Assembly (NCBI RefSeq): GCF_001540865.1
Contig: NC_033623.1
Coordinates: 6,444,975 to 6,508,974, forward strand
Direction: 5' to 3'
Source: Ananas comosus
Lineage: Eukaryota; Streptophyta; Magnoliopsida; Poales; Bromeliaceae
Length of the DNA stretch: 64,000 bases
Shown: positions 1-11,934 of the stretch, one piece after another
How the letters are laid out: each line of letters begins with the position of its first letter
How positions within the stretch are numbered: the first letter of the stretch is position 1
The notes under the pieces: generated by a model
The model's input: only the letters and a program-made list of their open reading frames with translations
What the model was told of the DNA's origin: nothing
Database searches by the model: none
Made by a program: the position numbers and the translations under genes

Positions 1-2199
1 TTGCATAAAAAATCCACTAGTTTTGCGCTTTTGCAAAAGTGGACCACTTTTTTCGATTTTGTAGATTCGGGCCAGATTTTCAGCGAACTGACCAAAATAC
101 CCTTATAACTTTTTCTCTCTCCTCTTTTTTTTTCTCTCGTTATTTTTTTCTCTTTCCGAAGAAGGCAGGGGAGGCGGAGGCGGAAACAGCCCGCCTCGCC
201 TCTGCCCCACACGCCCTCACCCTCGCCTGTGCACCCCCCACTCTCCGCTCCTCCGACCCTGCTGAGGCCACGCCGCGACCTTCCTTCTCCACTTGGGCAC
301 GGCGATGTCAAGGCGCAGGCTCTTCTCCTCCACCCCGCGTCGGAATGCCGCGACGCCGTCGGAGGCGGCAAGATCGCCTCCGACGACGCCGCGATGGTTG
401 CGATAAAGAGCAAAGGAGAGGTGGTGACAAAAAAAAATTATAGAGAAAAAAATATAAATAATAAATAATAAATAATAATAAAAAATTGCCCATAAAAAAG
501 ATAAAAAAATATAGAAAGATGATGAAATTGCACTGTTAAAATAAGATTACACCGTTTTAAAAAAAATTACAGTGTTTTAATGAAAATTGCATTTGATATA
601 AAAATTACACTCTTTTGGAATCGATTTTACACTCTTTAGGCCAAAATTGCACTATTTAGTAGAATTTTGCACTATTTTTCTTTCTTTTCTTTTTCTCCTT
701 CTCTTCTTCTTCTTCTTCCGCCGCCGCCGCTTCCCACTCGACCCGAGGCCCGCCTCCTTCACATGCCTCACCCTGACCCGTCCCCGACCCCGCTCCCTAT
801 GCCTCCGTCCTCCTCGCCCTCGCCTGCTCCATCGCGCCCCATCGCGCCCTCCTCCTCCACGCCCACCTTCGCCTACTCCGTCGCCGCACCTGCCCCGCCG
901 CCACCTCTGCCCTCCTCATCAAGTGCATGCGCTTTGCCGACCCCACGTTCGCCCCGCAGGCCCACGCACACATCCTCGCCCTCGGCTTCACCCCCAGCGT
1001 CGTCGTCTCCGGCGCCCTCCTCACCATCTACGCCAAATGCGGCCTCTTGGGCCACACCCGCAAGGTGTTCAACGAAATGCCCGTGAGGGACGTGCTCGCG
1101 TGGACCGCTCTCATCCACGGCTACTCAACTGATGCGTGTAATGTCTTATCTAGGGGTGGAACTCGATCATCTTCCTATTTAGTTTTCTCCCTGGATCCTC
1201 TTTCAATTTGATTACCGTGGATAGAGGTAATTGGTTTTTGGCAAATATTTAGCTAGTTTGCCCTAGGTAAAATATCGTCGTTATACTTCTTGTTGATTAA
1301 TTGCTCGCATGGACCGCACTCGGCGAGGTGCACGCACGTGACGAGAAAGGCGAAGGCGGCGGCGGTGCTGGTGCAGCGGCGGCGCAGGCAGGGGAGGGCG
1401 CGATGGGGCGGGCAAGGGCGAGGAGGACGGAGGCGTATGAGGCGGGGTCGGGGCGGAGCATGCAGAGGAGGCGGGCATCGGGCCAGGCGAGAGGCGACGG
1501 TGGAAGAATAAGAAGAAGAAGAAGAGAGAGAGAAAAAGAAAAAAAAAAGAAATAGTGCAAAATTTTCCTAAATAGTTCAACTTTGGCCTAAAGAGTGTAA
1601 AATCCATTCCAAAAGAGTGTAATTTCCATATCAAATAGTGTAATTTCCATTAAAACAGTGTAATCTTATTTTAACAGTACAATTTTATCATCTTTCTATA
1701 TTTTTTGATCTTTTTTTTGTAGGAAAAAAACTATTTTTTATTTTTTTATGCTTATTCTTTTTTTTTATAATTTTTCTTGTTACCACCTCTCCCTTGCTCT
1801 CTATCGTAACCACCGCGACGTCGTTGGAGGCGATTTTGCCTCCTCTGACGATGTCGCGGCGTTTCGACGCGCGGTGGAGGAGAAGAGCCTGCGCCTCGAT
1901 GTCGCCGTGCCCTAGTGGAGAAGGAGGGTCGCGGCGGGCCTCACCAGGGTCGGAGACGAGAAGGGTGCGGAGTGCACGGGCGAGGGCGAGGGCATGCAGG
2001 GCAAAGGCGAAGCTGGCTGTTTCCGCCTCCGCTGCCTTCTTTGGAGAGAGAAAAAAAAAACGAGAGAAAAAAAAAGAGGAAAGCAAAAAAGTAATAAGGG
2101 TATTTTGGTCAGTTCGCTGAAAATCCGGCTCGAATCTGCAAAATCGAAAAATGTGGCCCACTTTTGCAAAAGCGCAAAACTAGTAGATTTTTTATGCAA
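1..2199. mobile_element. Long inverted-repeat (MULE-like) element carrying a captured PPR fragment
   Basis: The first ~900 bases are repeated in inverted orientation at ~1310-2199. Base 1 pairs with base 2199 and the terminal stretch is nearly identical on both sides. Arms this long around a small unique centre fit a Mutator-like or foldback DNA transposon. The centre and inner arms hold a PPR gene fragment, so the whole resembles a Pack-MULE. The left terminus lies outside the window, so no TSD can be checked and the superfamily is inferred. No transposase is visible, so the element is non-autonomous. Both arms contain CT/GA-rich tracts near 680-720 and 1500-1555. Confidence 0.7.
783..1134 (+). 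pseudogene. PPR-protein gene fragment (transduplicated)
   Basis: One open frame gives about 115 residues typical of plant PLS-class pentatricopeptide repeat proteins. A leader containing PDPAPYASVLLAL is followed by the hallmarks LLTIYAKCGLLGHTRKVFNE and MPVRDVLAWTALIHGYS, which belong to L and S type PPR motifs. Such proteins bind organellar RNA and are usually 400-900 residues long, so this is only a piece. Homology ends abruptly after ~1134 and the frame stops at 1209-1211. The fragment is GC-rich compared with its AT-rich flanks, as expected for captured exon sequence. A degraded partial second copy of its 5' end lies in the right arm on the minus strand (about 1310-1500). I see no intact gene; expression and function are unknown. 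Confidence 0.75.
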
Positions 2200-2490
2200 A
2201 TTGGCCAAAAGTAATTAGTATCATAATTAAATATATTTAAATATAACTATCTTTACCTAGTATATTATTTTATTATTTTTTCTTTACCTTTCTTCACCGT
2301 AATTGACTTCGGCCCACGATGGACCGAAGTCAATTATGCCGTTTTTGGTTAACCGAGTTTCGACCATAACTTTGTTACGTGAAACCAAATAGTGGAACCA
2401 ATCGTTTATGGCGAAAACAACTTCCCTCCTCTCCACTTCCACCCCATTTCCACCCCACTTCCACCCAAACAAACATCCCTTAACCAACAA
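2200..2490. other. Spacer with a perfect hairpin
   Basis: AT-rich sequence follows the inverted-repeat element. At about 2300-2336 there is a perfect 13-bp stem, TAATTGACTTCGG against CCGAAGTCAATTA, around an 11-nt loop. After it come CCAC-rich repeats (2430-2465) leading into the copia gag start. I recognise no gene here. The hairpin could be a MITE remnant or a leader structure of the copia element. Confidence 0.5.
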
Positions 2491-2647
2491 TATGGTTCAG
2501 CCTGAAGAAGGCACCACGACTCAGCACAGTCGTGATATGCAAGCCTATAATGAGTGGCTTGAGAAAAATCGAAGTGCATGCTCTACAATGTTGAGCTGTA
2601 TGCACGATGATTTGATAAAGGAATTTGAGAATTATGAGACTGCTAAA
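2491..2647 (+). pseudogene. Ty1/copia gag, N-terminal fragment
   Basis: The frame starting at ATG 2491 reads through NEWLEKNRSACSTMLSCMHD and DDLIKEFENYETAK, the pattern of the N-terminal gag region of plant Ty1/copia elements (DUF4219/UBN2-type). It stops being gag-like exactly at 2648, where LTR-C copy 1 begins. Its continuation is found 12 kb away at 14813, in frame once one TSD is removed. The fragment is therefore one half of a gene split by an insertion. Gag forms the cytoplasmic virus-like particle of the retrotransposon; this copy is dead. Confidence 0.75.
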
Positions 2648-2871
2648 TGTCTGCCACCACGAATGACGCACCTCGCACGGTCGATGGATTTTGGCCGTGG
2701 GGTAGTATTCATGATTCAGATTAGTATTTATATGTATATGGGTATCAGGTATTGCGGGTCCATGGCTTCCAATAGATGCAAGCATCTATTGTTAATTACT
2801 CCCGTGGCATTGGGGCACCTTCGATTAAGAGACCTTTATGGATGGGATTGAATGAATCGTATCTTGGTTTA

Positions 2872-3408
2872 TTGAATCCTAAGTATATGTATTAGGATTC
2901 AATTGAATTTGAGATTGACTAGGTCCTAAGTATATGTATTAAGACCTAGTCGATATTAAACTCTATGTATTAAAGTCTAATTGGCTCTAAGTATATGTCT
3001 TAGAGTCTGATTATATTCACCTTGGTTGTATATTCCAAGGTAGAGATTGGACTCGACCCCAAGTATATGTATTGAGGTGGGTCGAGTTACCCGAAAGTAG
3101 AGAATAGCTAATTCCTGAGTATATGTATCAAGATTAACCGAGTTTAATATATTTTCCACTCTAGTTATATGTGCTAGAGTGAGGATTTGACTAAGCCCTA
3201 AGGTATTATGCTAGGGTTCGTCGGATTTGGTTTCATGAGCTCTAAGTATATGTATTAGAACTCGATCAGGTATGGATTTCACTCTAGATAGATATGCTAG
3301 AGCAAAAGGCTGACTAGACCCAAAGTGTATGTGTTAGGACCAGTCGAGCTTGGTTTGACTTCGACTCTAGATATATGTGCTAGAGCAAAAGGCTGACTAG
3401 ACCCTAAA
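2872..3408. repeat. Array of covarying hairpins with a constant loop (left half, copy 1)
   Basis: About a dozen short inverted repeats follow one another, each built around a loop close to GTATATGTA, while the stem sequence differs from hairpin to hairpin. Examples: TTGAATCCTAA (2872-2882) pairs perfectly with TTAGGATTCAA (2892-2902). GACTAGGTCCTAA (2917-2929) pairs with TTAAGACCTAGTC (2939-2951) with one mismatch. CACTCTAG pairs with CTAGAGTG at about 3157-3181. The array is interrupted at 3408 by LTR-B and resumes at 10009. The function is unknown. Confidence 0.8.
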
Positions 3409-6400
3409 TGTAAGGTACCGGACTTCTAAAATAAAAAAGTTACGGTTTATATTGGTTTGGAAAGCCATTTGAATAGTTCCGGTGAAGTTCGGTGAGGATC
3501 GGGAGCATTCGGGCGTTTCGGTGCGCGTAGATGCGAAAACGAAATCCGAAAGGCTATGTTGGACCAAGGACTAAATCCGGCATTAGCGCGGATGAAAAGA
3601 TGATGAAAATAAGCTCAAAAACATGTTTGGAGAGTCTCTGTTCGATTTGCAAAGAATCGGAGGTCAAGCGAGCGAAAACGAGCGAAAACGAAGAAGAAAC
3701 GGTGAAAAAGGCTGAAATTTGGCTAAGTCCTAAAACTACTGGAATTTTGGACCTTCGAGGACCGGTCCCTCAAGTCCAGGGACCGGTCCCTTATACAAAA
3801 AATGGCCCCCCGCGGGGGCACTGCACTAAAATGAAAGTTGAGGGGCTTATTTGCACTTTTGGGCATTATGTGAGTGTATATGAGCTATAGAGAGCTCATT
3901 TGCTCTCTCCCTCTCACCTTGCAAACCCAAAAACTCCCCCTCTCTCTCTAGAAAAAAAAGAAGGAGAAGAAGAAGAAGAGGTTGGTGGAGAAGAAGATCA
4001 AGAAGAGGAGCTCCATCCTCTTCATCTTTTTTTTCATGTGGGAGCAAGCTTTTGGAGGTAAGATCTTTGCTCATTAATGGTAGATCTTTAATGGTTGGTT
4101 TAAATACTCTAAGAATGAGTTTAGATGAATCCTAGGATGCTAATTAGATAGATTATGCTTAAATCTAGAGATGTAATGGTGGATTTTTACCTAGTTGTAA
4201 TCTAGGGCTCCAAAATGGGGTTTTGAGAAATAGTAGGGTTTGATCTCAATTGACACTCTGTTAACCTAATTGCTAGGCACATGAACGCGATGGCAAAGTC
4301 GGTTCGACGATTCGTCAAGCCGTTGTAAAGATATTGAAGAAACTGAGGATTTAGCTTTGTTTCCGCCTGGATGGCCGAGGCGACGTCCAAAAATCATGGA
4401 AACGAATTTGGAGCACCGTAGCAAGAAACCGAAGACCTTTAATGTAACACACTAGACCTTTGCAAATTGCGAGGTTCAAGTTTTGATCTGTGTTCCGAGC
4501 TTTACTAGATATTCTGGAAGGTCGTTGACAGTATTTCGACCTATGGCTCGCATCTCGAGAATTGAGGTTTAAAGCTTGAACCAAAATCCCAAAAGATGGA
4601 TTGTTGGTCCTGCTCTCGGGTCAGCTTCAGCCAGGCTGTGTACCAGTACAGCCTTGATGGTTGTACCGGTACAGGATTTGAACCGGTACACCTTGATGGT
4701 TGTACCGGTACACTTTGGGTTTTCTACCAACCCGAGGCTTGGGTTGGGCTGTTTCGTAGGAAGTGTACCGGTACACTTTCCCGTGTACCGGTACACAATG
4801 CAGACTGGGCTGTTTTCGAGGAGGGGTGTATTTGCAATTGTTGCAACCTCTTTAAATACCACCCCGGCCCCCTTAGCTGCTCTTTTGAGCCCTAGACCAG
4901 TGGAGAAGAGGTAAGAACTCCTCCTCTTGAGTTCTTTTCCATTTTTGATGGATTTTTGTGGGTTTTGATCTCTTCCCCTTTGCTTTTTTTGCTTCTTGTT
5001 TTATTCCTCCATGGGAGAAGCTTGGATTTCGGGATTGGAGCTTATTTGAGAGGTGATCTTCAACTCCACTTCGTTTGGAGCTTGGTTTAGAGCATCTTGA
5101 GAGGTGAGTAGCACTTTTCTACTCCTTGATCTGTGTTTTGATAGGTTTTGTGTGTGGGAACCCTAGGTTTTGAGAATTAGGGTTAGAAATGGAGATTTTT
5201 GAGTTGACGCTTTTTGATCTTGATTGATCTTATTAGAACATTCCTTTAGGTTGGTTTTGAAGGATTCTTGCTTCTTTTTGGAGATCAAGAGAGATTTTTA
5301 CCATTTTCGGTGAGATTTTAACCCTTTTCTTGAGTTGCTTAATGTTTGAACTCATGAATTATCGTTTCGATGTTGTAACTCCCCTAGCCTATCTTTTAGG
5401 GTGCTAGGAGTGATTATCAAAGCTTCCTTAGCGTTTCGGACGCCCGCGCGAAGCTTTTGGTGGGTTTGGCTTCACGTGAATAGGGGGAAATTCCTCCTAA
5501 GTGGTTAATATGTGTTGTATTATCATTTTGCATGCATTTCCATGCTAGATAGGATTTATATGAATTTTTGAATACTTAAAATACATGTGTTGCGTATCAT
5601 GAAAATCCTTCTCTACATAGTAGAGCATTATGTGTATTGTACATGCATGTTTAGAGTATTCTCTTTTTCCAGTTGGAAAACATGTTGCATGTGAGAAAAA
5701 TGTTTAGAATTATGTACTCTTGAACATAATCATCATGCTTTGACATAATGAACAAAAGTGTCATAAAGGGGCACTTAGAGTAGTAAACTGTGAAACTGCA
5801 ACATAGAAACATAGTGATAGGCCACTTGGACATCTGCTATTATTCCATATTTTTGACATGACGACGTAGTGGTAGGCCATCGAGATACTGGATATATTCC
5901 ATATTTTTTAGACATGAGGACTTGGTATTTGAGACGGACTTTTACGCTTGCTTGCCATTGTGCTCATTGGCACAGGCTTGTGAGGGTCGCTCCCTACAAG
6001 CCGGCACTCCGCAGATAGCCATCGCGACATATGCTCGCTCGTGCGGGATTGGGCGCCGAAATGGGATGCCGTGGGGGAGGCTCATTCCTAGAGTGGGGAT
6101 GTTGACTACCACGGGGCTATTAGGCACGGCGCAGGCCAGACAGCCTACGGGTGGGTCTTACATGATTGGAACTTAGTGATAAGCACATGCTATTTGGACT
6201 TTGACTAGAATAGTAAACAATGACATTTACTATTTAGCTGTGGACATTATGTTAGTGATACTCGCTTACATTTACATTCTTGTTACAGTAGCTTTATTAC
6301 TTATGCAATTTCATGCTAAGTAGAGACATCATGTTGTAGTAAATTTTCATGCTTGCTTACTAGTTGTTCATATTGCTTACATTTACACTTCCCCTTTTTA

Positions 6401-9400
6401 GTTGTTGGGCCTAGTGGCGCATTTCACTGAAGTCAGTAATTGCCCACTGGGAACTATTTTTAATAGTTCTCACGCCCCCGTTTCTATGGTTTTATTTCAG
6501 AGCCCTCTACACAGTGGAGGCACGGGACCGCGGCAAGGGGATCGCTTAGCTAACTAGCGAGGAGCGTTTCTTTTGCATTTTGGTAGTTCATTCTCCTTTT
6601 GTTGTAGTTGAGAGAGAGAGAGAGTTATGTTAGTACCTTGTATAGAGAGACCACCTATGTATCTGGTTTAACATTGTACTTTGGATGTTTATTGTACTAC
6701 TTTTTGTTTCTACTTAGTGGATTTAGCTCTATGTTCATTTCGGTTATTATAGCATCTAGATATACTTGCTCTGATACTGCTAGATGTTCTCTTTATCTTG
6801 CTTTATTTATCGTTTTATTTTAGACGCCTTATATGTTTTAGATGTATGGCGGGTCTGGGCAAGTGCCGGGCGGGCTTCCNCAGACAGCCTACGGGTGGGT
6901 CTCAGGGCCATAGACAGCCTTCGGGTGGGTCTCTTCAGATTTGACTTTGAGTATTCATGATGACATGTGGACAGATGGTGACTTAGTGTACTACTTGGAC
7001 ATTGACTAGAATAGTAAACAACGGAACTTTACTATTTCGCATTGTGAACATTATGATGGTGGGAGACTTTTACTTCATGCATAGTTGTTTCATAGTTATG
7101 CTATTTATGCTAAGTAGAGACATCATGTTGTAATAAGTTACATTTTACTTACCTTTCGCTCTTCTACTTTTTAGCCACTGACATCTTTTGTAGCTTTTGG
7201 CCTTGTGGTGCATTCACTGAAGTCAGTAATTGCCCACTGGGAACTATTTTTAATAGTTCTCACGCCCCTGTTTTATGGTTTAATTTTCAGAGCCTTCGGC
7301 ACCGGCGGAGGCACGGGATCGCGGCAAGGGGATCGCTTAGTTAGCTAGCGAGGAGCGGTTCTTTGCTTAGATGGTTTGCTCTTCCTTTTTGTAGTTGGGA
7401 GAGTGAGAGATTTTGTATCCATGTGTAGAGACCACCTATGTACCTACCTTTAGCACTTGTATTTGGGATTTCCGTGTATTACTTTATGTCTTATTTAGTG
7501 GATTTACAGTTTTACCTTATCCTTTGTTGTAGCATTTAGACCTTTATCATGCTCTGATACTCATAGATGTCTTTTATTATTGCTTTTACTATTGTTGTTT
7601 CTAGACGCCTTATACGTTTTAGATGTATGGCGGGTCTGGGCAAGTGCCGGGCGGGCTTCCGCTGGGTCCCGGAGCGTGACATTTAATTTTCGGATCACGG
7701 ATCGGAGGTCGTTCGGTGGTCGCGCGTGAATTGGGTCGAGCCGAGCGGCTTGTGCCGCGGGAGGCCGATTGCAAGTGGCTATGAGCAATCGGAACGTGAT
7801 AACAGGTAGGTTGTGCTTACCGAAGCGACTAGGTCGCCTACATGTCGAAGAGAAATGTGCTTTCTCGTTGATGCATATATATGTATAATGATAGTTGATT
7901 GCGTAGATGAATGCTTAGGATAAATGCATGAGATACTATGTAATAGCTACCTTGGATAAAGTATAATATGCATGTTGGCATGATTAGAATAGGTGCATGA
8001 TGGCATCATGAATGTGTTAAAGCATATAGATAGAATATGCATGATGATGTTGTAGATGTGTTAGAGCATATGAATATATGGTATCCTAGTTGATAATTGC
8101 ATGTTGTGTATTGAAAGTACATGCTAGATGATATTGCATATGGACATGTTAATCTACATGCTAGAAGAGGCTAAGTATAATATGTATGTTGATAATGTGG
8201 ATAATTATAGAAACTCGATGTGGACAATTAGGTGTCGAATAGATCTAGTGGCATTAAACCTTGTGCTAAAGAACATAGGTGGCATGTGAACCTAGTGTAG
8301 TGAACCTAGAATCAAGATCTAGGTAGAATGACATTAAACCTAGTTTGAGGAACATAGATTGAGGATTGAACCTAGAGTTAGTTAAACCTAGGTTATGTGA
8401 TAAAGGTGTTGAACCTATTGTTGATTAAGCCTAGGTGAGTGGCATTTGAACATAGTGTAATAACACTGGCATTGAGCATAGGGAATAGGTGAGTTTCCCT
8501 AGTTGTGGCATATTGCAGCAAATCTAGTGTAGTGGAACACTATGGCATTTGAACATAGGGATAGTATATTTTTCCCGATTATCATGTTGTGGACATTATG
8601 CATTTGGCATTAGTGCAGTTGAGGCATTGTGGTCATAGTAGATAGGGTATCCTCCAGCGTGGGGATTGGATCATACTCACATAGTCTATGTAACCTTGGC
8701 GTGGTCACTCTACCCAAGTAGCGAGCTCCGAAGTAGTAGTCACGTTATGGGTAACTTGGTTACCAGCGAGCTCCGGAGTAGTAGTCGCGTTGGGGCAGAT
8801 ATAGTTGTCCCGCAGACGGGTCTCGGGTGGTATATCCCCACTAGCGAGATTTGAGATGTGAGTCGAGGTAGCAACCTTCGGGTTGGCCTTGGGCAATAAC
8901 CTTCAGATTGGCCATGAGATTTGATACTATCGAGGCATAGTTGCACAACGCACTATGTAGTAGCTCGTTCATTTTGATTATCGAGGCATAGTTGCACGAC
9001 ACACTATGTAGTAGCTCGTTCATTCATGTGATTATTGAGGCCTAGTACCATGTGGTAGATCATATACTAGGTAGTAACTTATTTATTATTCATTGAGGCA
9101 TAGTATATGTTGAGCGGATTTAAGGCTGAGGTGTATGTGAGGGTTCCTTCACCTCGAGCCGGACAGAGTGCGATACTCCGCAGTTGATTGACTCGAGGCA
9201 GAGTCGGGTGGCTAGCTTGGACAAGGTAGAGGAAACCTTAAAGGCTAGTGATAGATGAAATGGATCTAGGGTAATAGAAACCTTAGAGAGTAGTTTGATG
9301 TGAACTAGATAATGAGATAGAAAGTAGTATCGGGTGATCTACTAGTTTTTGCATTACTTGCATCATTGCATGAGTATATTGTTGCACAGCATGGCATTGT

Positions 9401-10008
9401 TGCATTTGTGAGGCAAAGTATGGTATTGTTAGCTGCATAATTTAGATATCGAATCTATCTGTTTATTAAACTAACCTGCAATTTGCCTCCTTCGGACCTA
9501 TTGGTCGAGCTTTTTTCTTGGGTGGCCGTACCTACTAGGAACCATGGAGTTGGTTCTCACCTCACGTTGCTTTGGGGTGTTACAGATTCGCACGTGAACG
9601 GCGCGGCGCCGCGAGGCAAGGGCGTAGCTCCGTAGATAGCGCCCTACTCCAGAGACCAGAGATAGCAGTACTCCGAGTCGACATTTCCTAGGGGTATAGA
9701 GATAAAAAGAACAAATGTCTCAAGTTGTAATAAGTAAATGATGTAATAACTTAGATTGCATTTGGATATTAAAGAGAATTGTAATCGAGATGTGAAATAA
9801 ATCTAATGGGAATGCTTGTAATAACATAGGATGTGTTATGTTATTTGATACTCCCTTATACAATCTTTGCTTGGATATTGTTCTTATTTGGAACCTCTTG
9901 TAATTGTATTGATTGCGACTCCTAGGACATACAGGAAAAACTCTGTCCGTTCGGCGGTCTGTCGGCGCGCCCGAACCTGACCAAATAGGTGGGGCTCGAG
10001 GCGTGACA
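3409..10008 (+). mobile_element. Solo LTR-B with nested LTR-A
   Basis: Starts TGTAAGGTACC and ends GAGGCGTGACA, flanked by TSD ctaaa (3404-3408 and 10009-10013). Without nested LTR-A it is about 3.36 kb. Both halves match the reverse-orientation relative at 23760-27397, for example the block with the Ser/Ala-like gcgacctagtcgc junction and the CTAGGTT-rich stretch at 8200-8460. No internal domain is present, so it is a solo LTR left by LTR-LTR recombination. A pair of GGGACCGGTCCC-like palindromes lies at about 3757-3792. Confidence 0.88.
4443..7681 (+). mobile_element. LTR-A insertion with a single-N join
   Basis: Starts TGTAACACACTAG and ends GGAGCGTGACA, flanked by TSD tttaa (4438-4442 and 7682-7686). 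It is related to the LTRs of the Tekay element at 29642-39857 but about 700 bp longer. The reason is an internal duplication: after an N at 6880 the sequence jumps back to a point equivalent to 6137 and repeats to the LTR end. That layout is what a full-length element would give if its internal region had been lost at the N. TGTACCGGTACA-type palindromes recur at 4640-4800. Confidence 0.85.
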
Positions 10009-10255
10009 CTAAAGGATATGTATAAAGGGTTAGTCGGATGAACTCTAAGTATATGTGTTAGAGTTCGAATAAATTTGATATCATTTGACTGAATTCTAAG
10101 TGTATAATTTGGAACTCTGTCGATTTGGAGATGTTTTGCCTTAGTATATGTGCTAAGGCGGGTGGGGTTGACTTAACCCTAAGTACATGTATTAGGGGTA
10201 GTTGATATTTGATTTTTACTCTAGGTATATATGCTAGAGTAAAGAGATTTATGAT
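10009..10255. repeat. Covarying hairpin array (right half, copy 1)
   Basis: This continues the array broken by LTR-B. Clear units are GAACTCTAA / TTAGAGTTC around 10037-10064, GCCTTAG / CTAAGGC around 10139-10160, and CACTCTAG-type arms near 10218-10243. The loops keep the consensus around GTATATGTG. Confidence 0.75.
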
Positions 10256-10259
10256 GAAC

Positions 10260-11030
10260 TTGGTATGGTTTGGTTTATGGGGTTTGGTTTATGGTTCATG
10301 AGATTCATGAACTTGGGTATGGTTCATGGGATTTGGATATGGATCATGAGGTTTGGTATATGGTTCATTGGGTTTGGTATATGAGATTTGGTTTATGGAC
10401 TTGGGCATTGTTCATGGGATATGATGAATGGTTCATGAGATTTGGTTAATAGATATGGTTCATAGTTTATGGTTCATGAATTTGGTGTATGGTTTATGGT
10501 TCATGGTGTATGGTTCATAAACTTGGGTCATTTGGTTCATGGTTCATGGTTCATAGGGTATGGTTCATGAACTTTGTTTATGATTTATGAACTTGGTGTA
10601 TAGTTTATGTGTTTGGTTTATGGTTCATGAGACTCGGTTCGTGAACTTGGGTATGGTTCATGGTTCATGGTTCATAGTTCATGGTTCATGAGGTATGATT
10701 CATGAACTTGGTTTATGGGATTTGGTTTATGGTTCATGAGACTTGGTTCATGAACTTGGCTTATGGGATTTGGTTTATGGTTCATGAGACTTAGTTCATG
10801 AACTTGGGTATGGTTCATAGAATATAGTGTATGGTTCATGAACTTGGTACATGGGATGTGAGATTTGGTTCATGGTTTATGGGATTTGGTGTATGGACTT
10901 GGTTCACGAACTAGATTATAGGATTTGGATCATGATTCAAGGAATTTGGGTTCATGAACTTGGTTCTTAGTTCCTGATTCATGGGATTCAGGTCATGAAT
11001 CCAAGTTGGAGGTCAGGTATGGGTTCTATT
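10260..11030. repeat. ATGGTTCATGARATTTGG minisatellite
   Basis: Degenerate tandem repeat built from the words TATGGTTCATGAG, ATTTGGTTCATG and AACTTGG in variable order. It is strongly G+T-rich on the + strand. The same array, expanded to about 1.6 kb, occupies 18720-20340 in LTR-C copy 2. Apparent reading frames here are repeat artefacts. Confidence 0.9.
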
Positions 11031-11034
11031 TATG

Positions 11035-11930
11035 ATTAGATTTGGATTTAAGGTTATTTGTGTATGGACTGGATTGGATTTGAGTTTGGGTTTATTTGTC
11101 GGCTTGATTTGGTTTGGGTTTGAATTTGAATTTGATTTGGGTTTGGGTTTTATTTGGATTTTGGATTTGGGTTTGGTCTGGGTTTTGGTTTTGTTTTGGT
11201 TTAGGTTTGGATTTGATTTGGTTTGGGTTTGGGTTTGGGTTTATTTGGGTTCAAGTTTGGGTTTATTTGTGGACTTGATTTGGTTTGGGTTTGTATTTAT
11301 TTATGGACTTGATTTGGATTGGATTTGGGTTTATTTGGGGACTTGGTTTGGTTTGGGTTTGGGTTTATTTGGGTTCAAGTTTGGATTTATTTGTGGACTT
11401 CATTTGGTTTGGGTTTGGGTTTATTTGTCGATTTGATTTGGATTGGGTTTGGGTTTATTTGTCGATTTGATTTGGATTGGGTTTGGGTTTATTTGTGGAC
11501 TTGGTTTGGTTTGGGTTTGGTTTGGGTTTATTTGGATTTGGATTTGGGTTTTGGTTTTGGGTTTGGATTTGGGTTTTGGTTTTGGGTTTGGATTTGATTT
11601 GGGTTCTGGGTTTGGGTTTATTTGGGTTCAAGTTTGATTTTATTTGTGGACTTGATTTGGCTTGGGTTTGGGTTTATTTGTGGACTTGATTTAGATTGGG
11701 TTTAGGTTTATTTGTAGACTTGGTTTGGTTTGGGTTTGGGTTTATTTGGGTTCAAGTTTGGGTTTATTTATGGACTTGATTTGGTTTGGGTTTGGGTTTG
11801 GGTTTATTTGTGGATTTCGGTTTGGTTTGGTTTTGGGTTTGTTTGTGGATTTGGGTTTTGGTTTTTTATTTGTGGACTGGATTTGATTTGGTTTGGGTTT
11901 AAATTTGATTTTCTTTTCAATTCCATTTCG
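11035..11930. repeat. TTTGGG-rich minisatellite
   Basis: Tandem array of GGGTTTGGGTTTATTTG and GTGGACTTGATTTGG words, nearly free of C on the + strand. It encodes meaningless Gly/Phe/Leu/Trp-rich frames. It is not a plant telomere repeat, which would be TTTAGGG. It is absent from LTR-C copy 2. Confidence 0.9.
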
Positions 11931-11934
11931 GGTC

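Noticed and set aside
2872..3408. CRISPR-like array of short palindromic repeats
   Set aside because: The units have variable stems and a constant loop, opposite to a CRISPR repeat-spacer layout, and the DNA is eukaryotic.
3531..3890. 119-codon frame in LTR-B
   Set aside because: Low-complexity, Lys/Glu-rich, ends in the palindrome region and has no recognised domain; it is within a solo LTR.
11210..11260. Telomere-like repeat
   Set aside because: The unit is TTTGGG within longer 30-40 bp words, not the plant TTTAGGG array, and it is one of several minisatellites inside an LTR.
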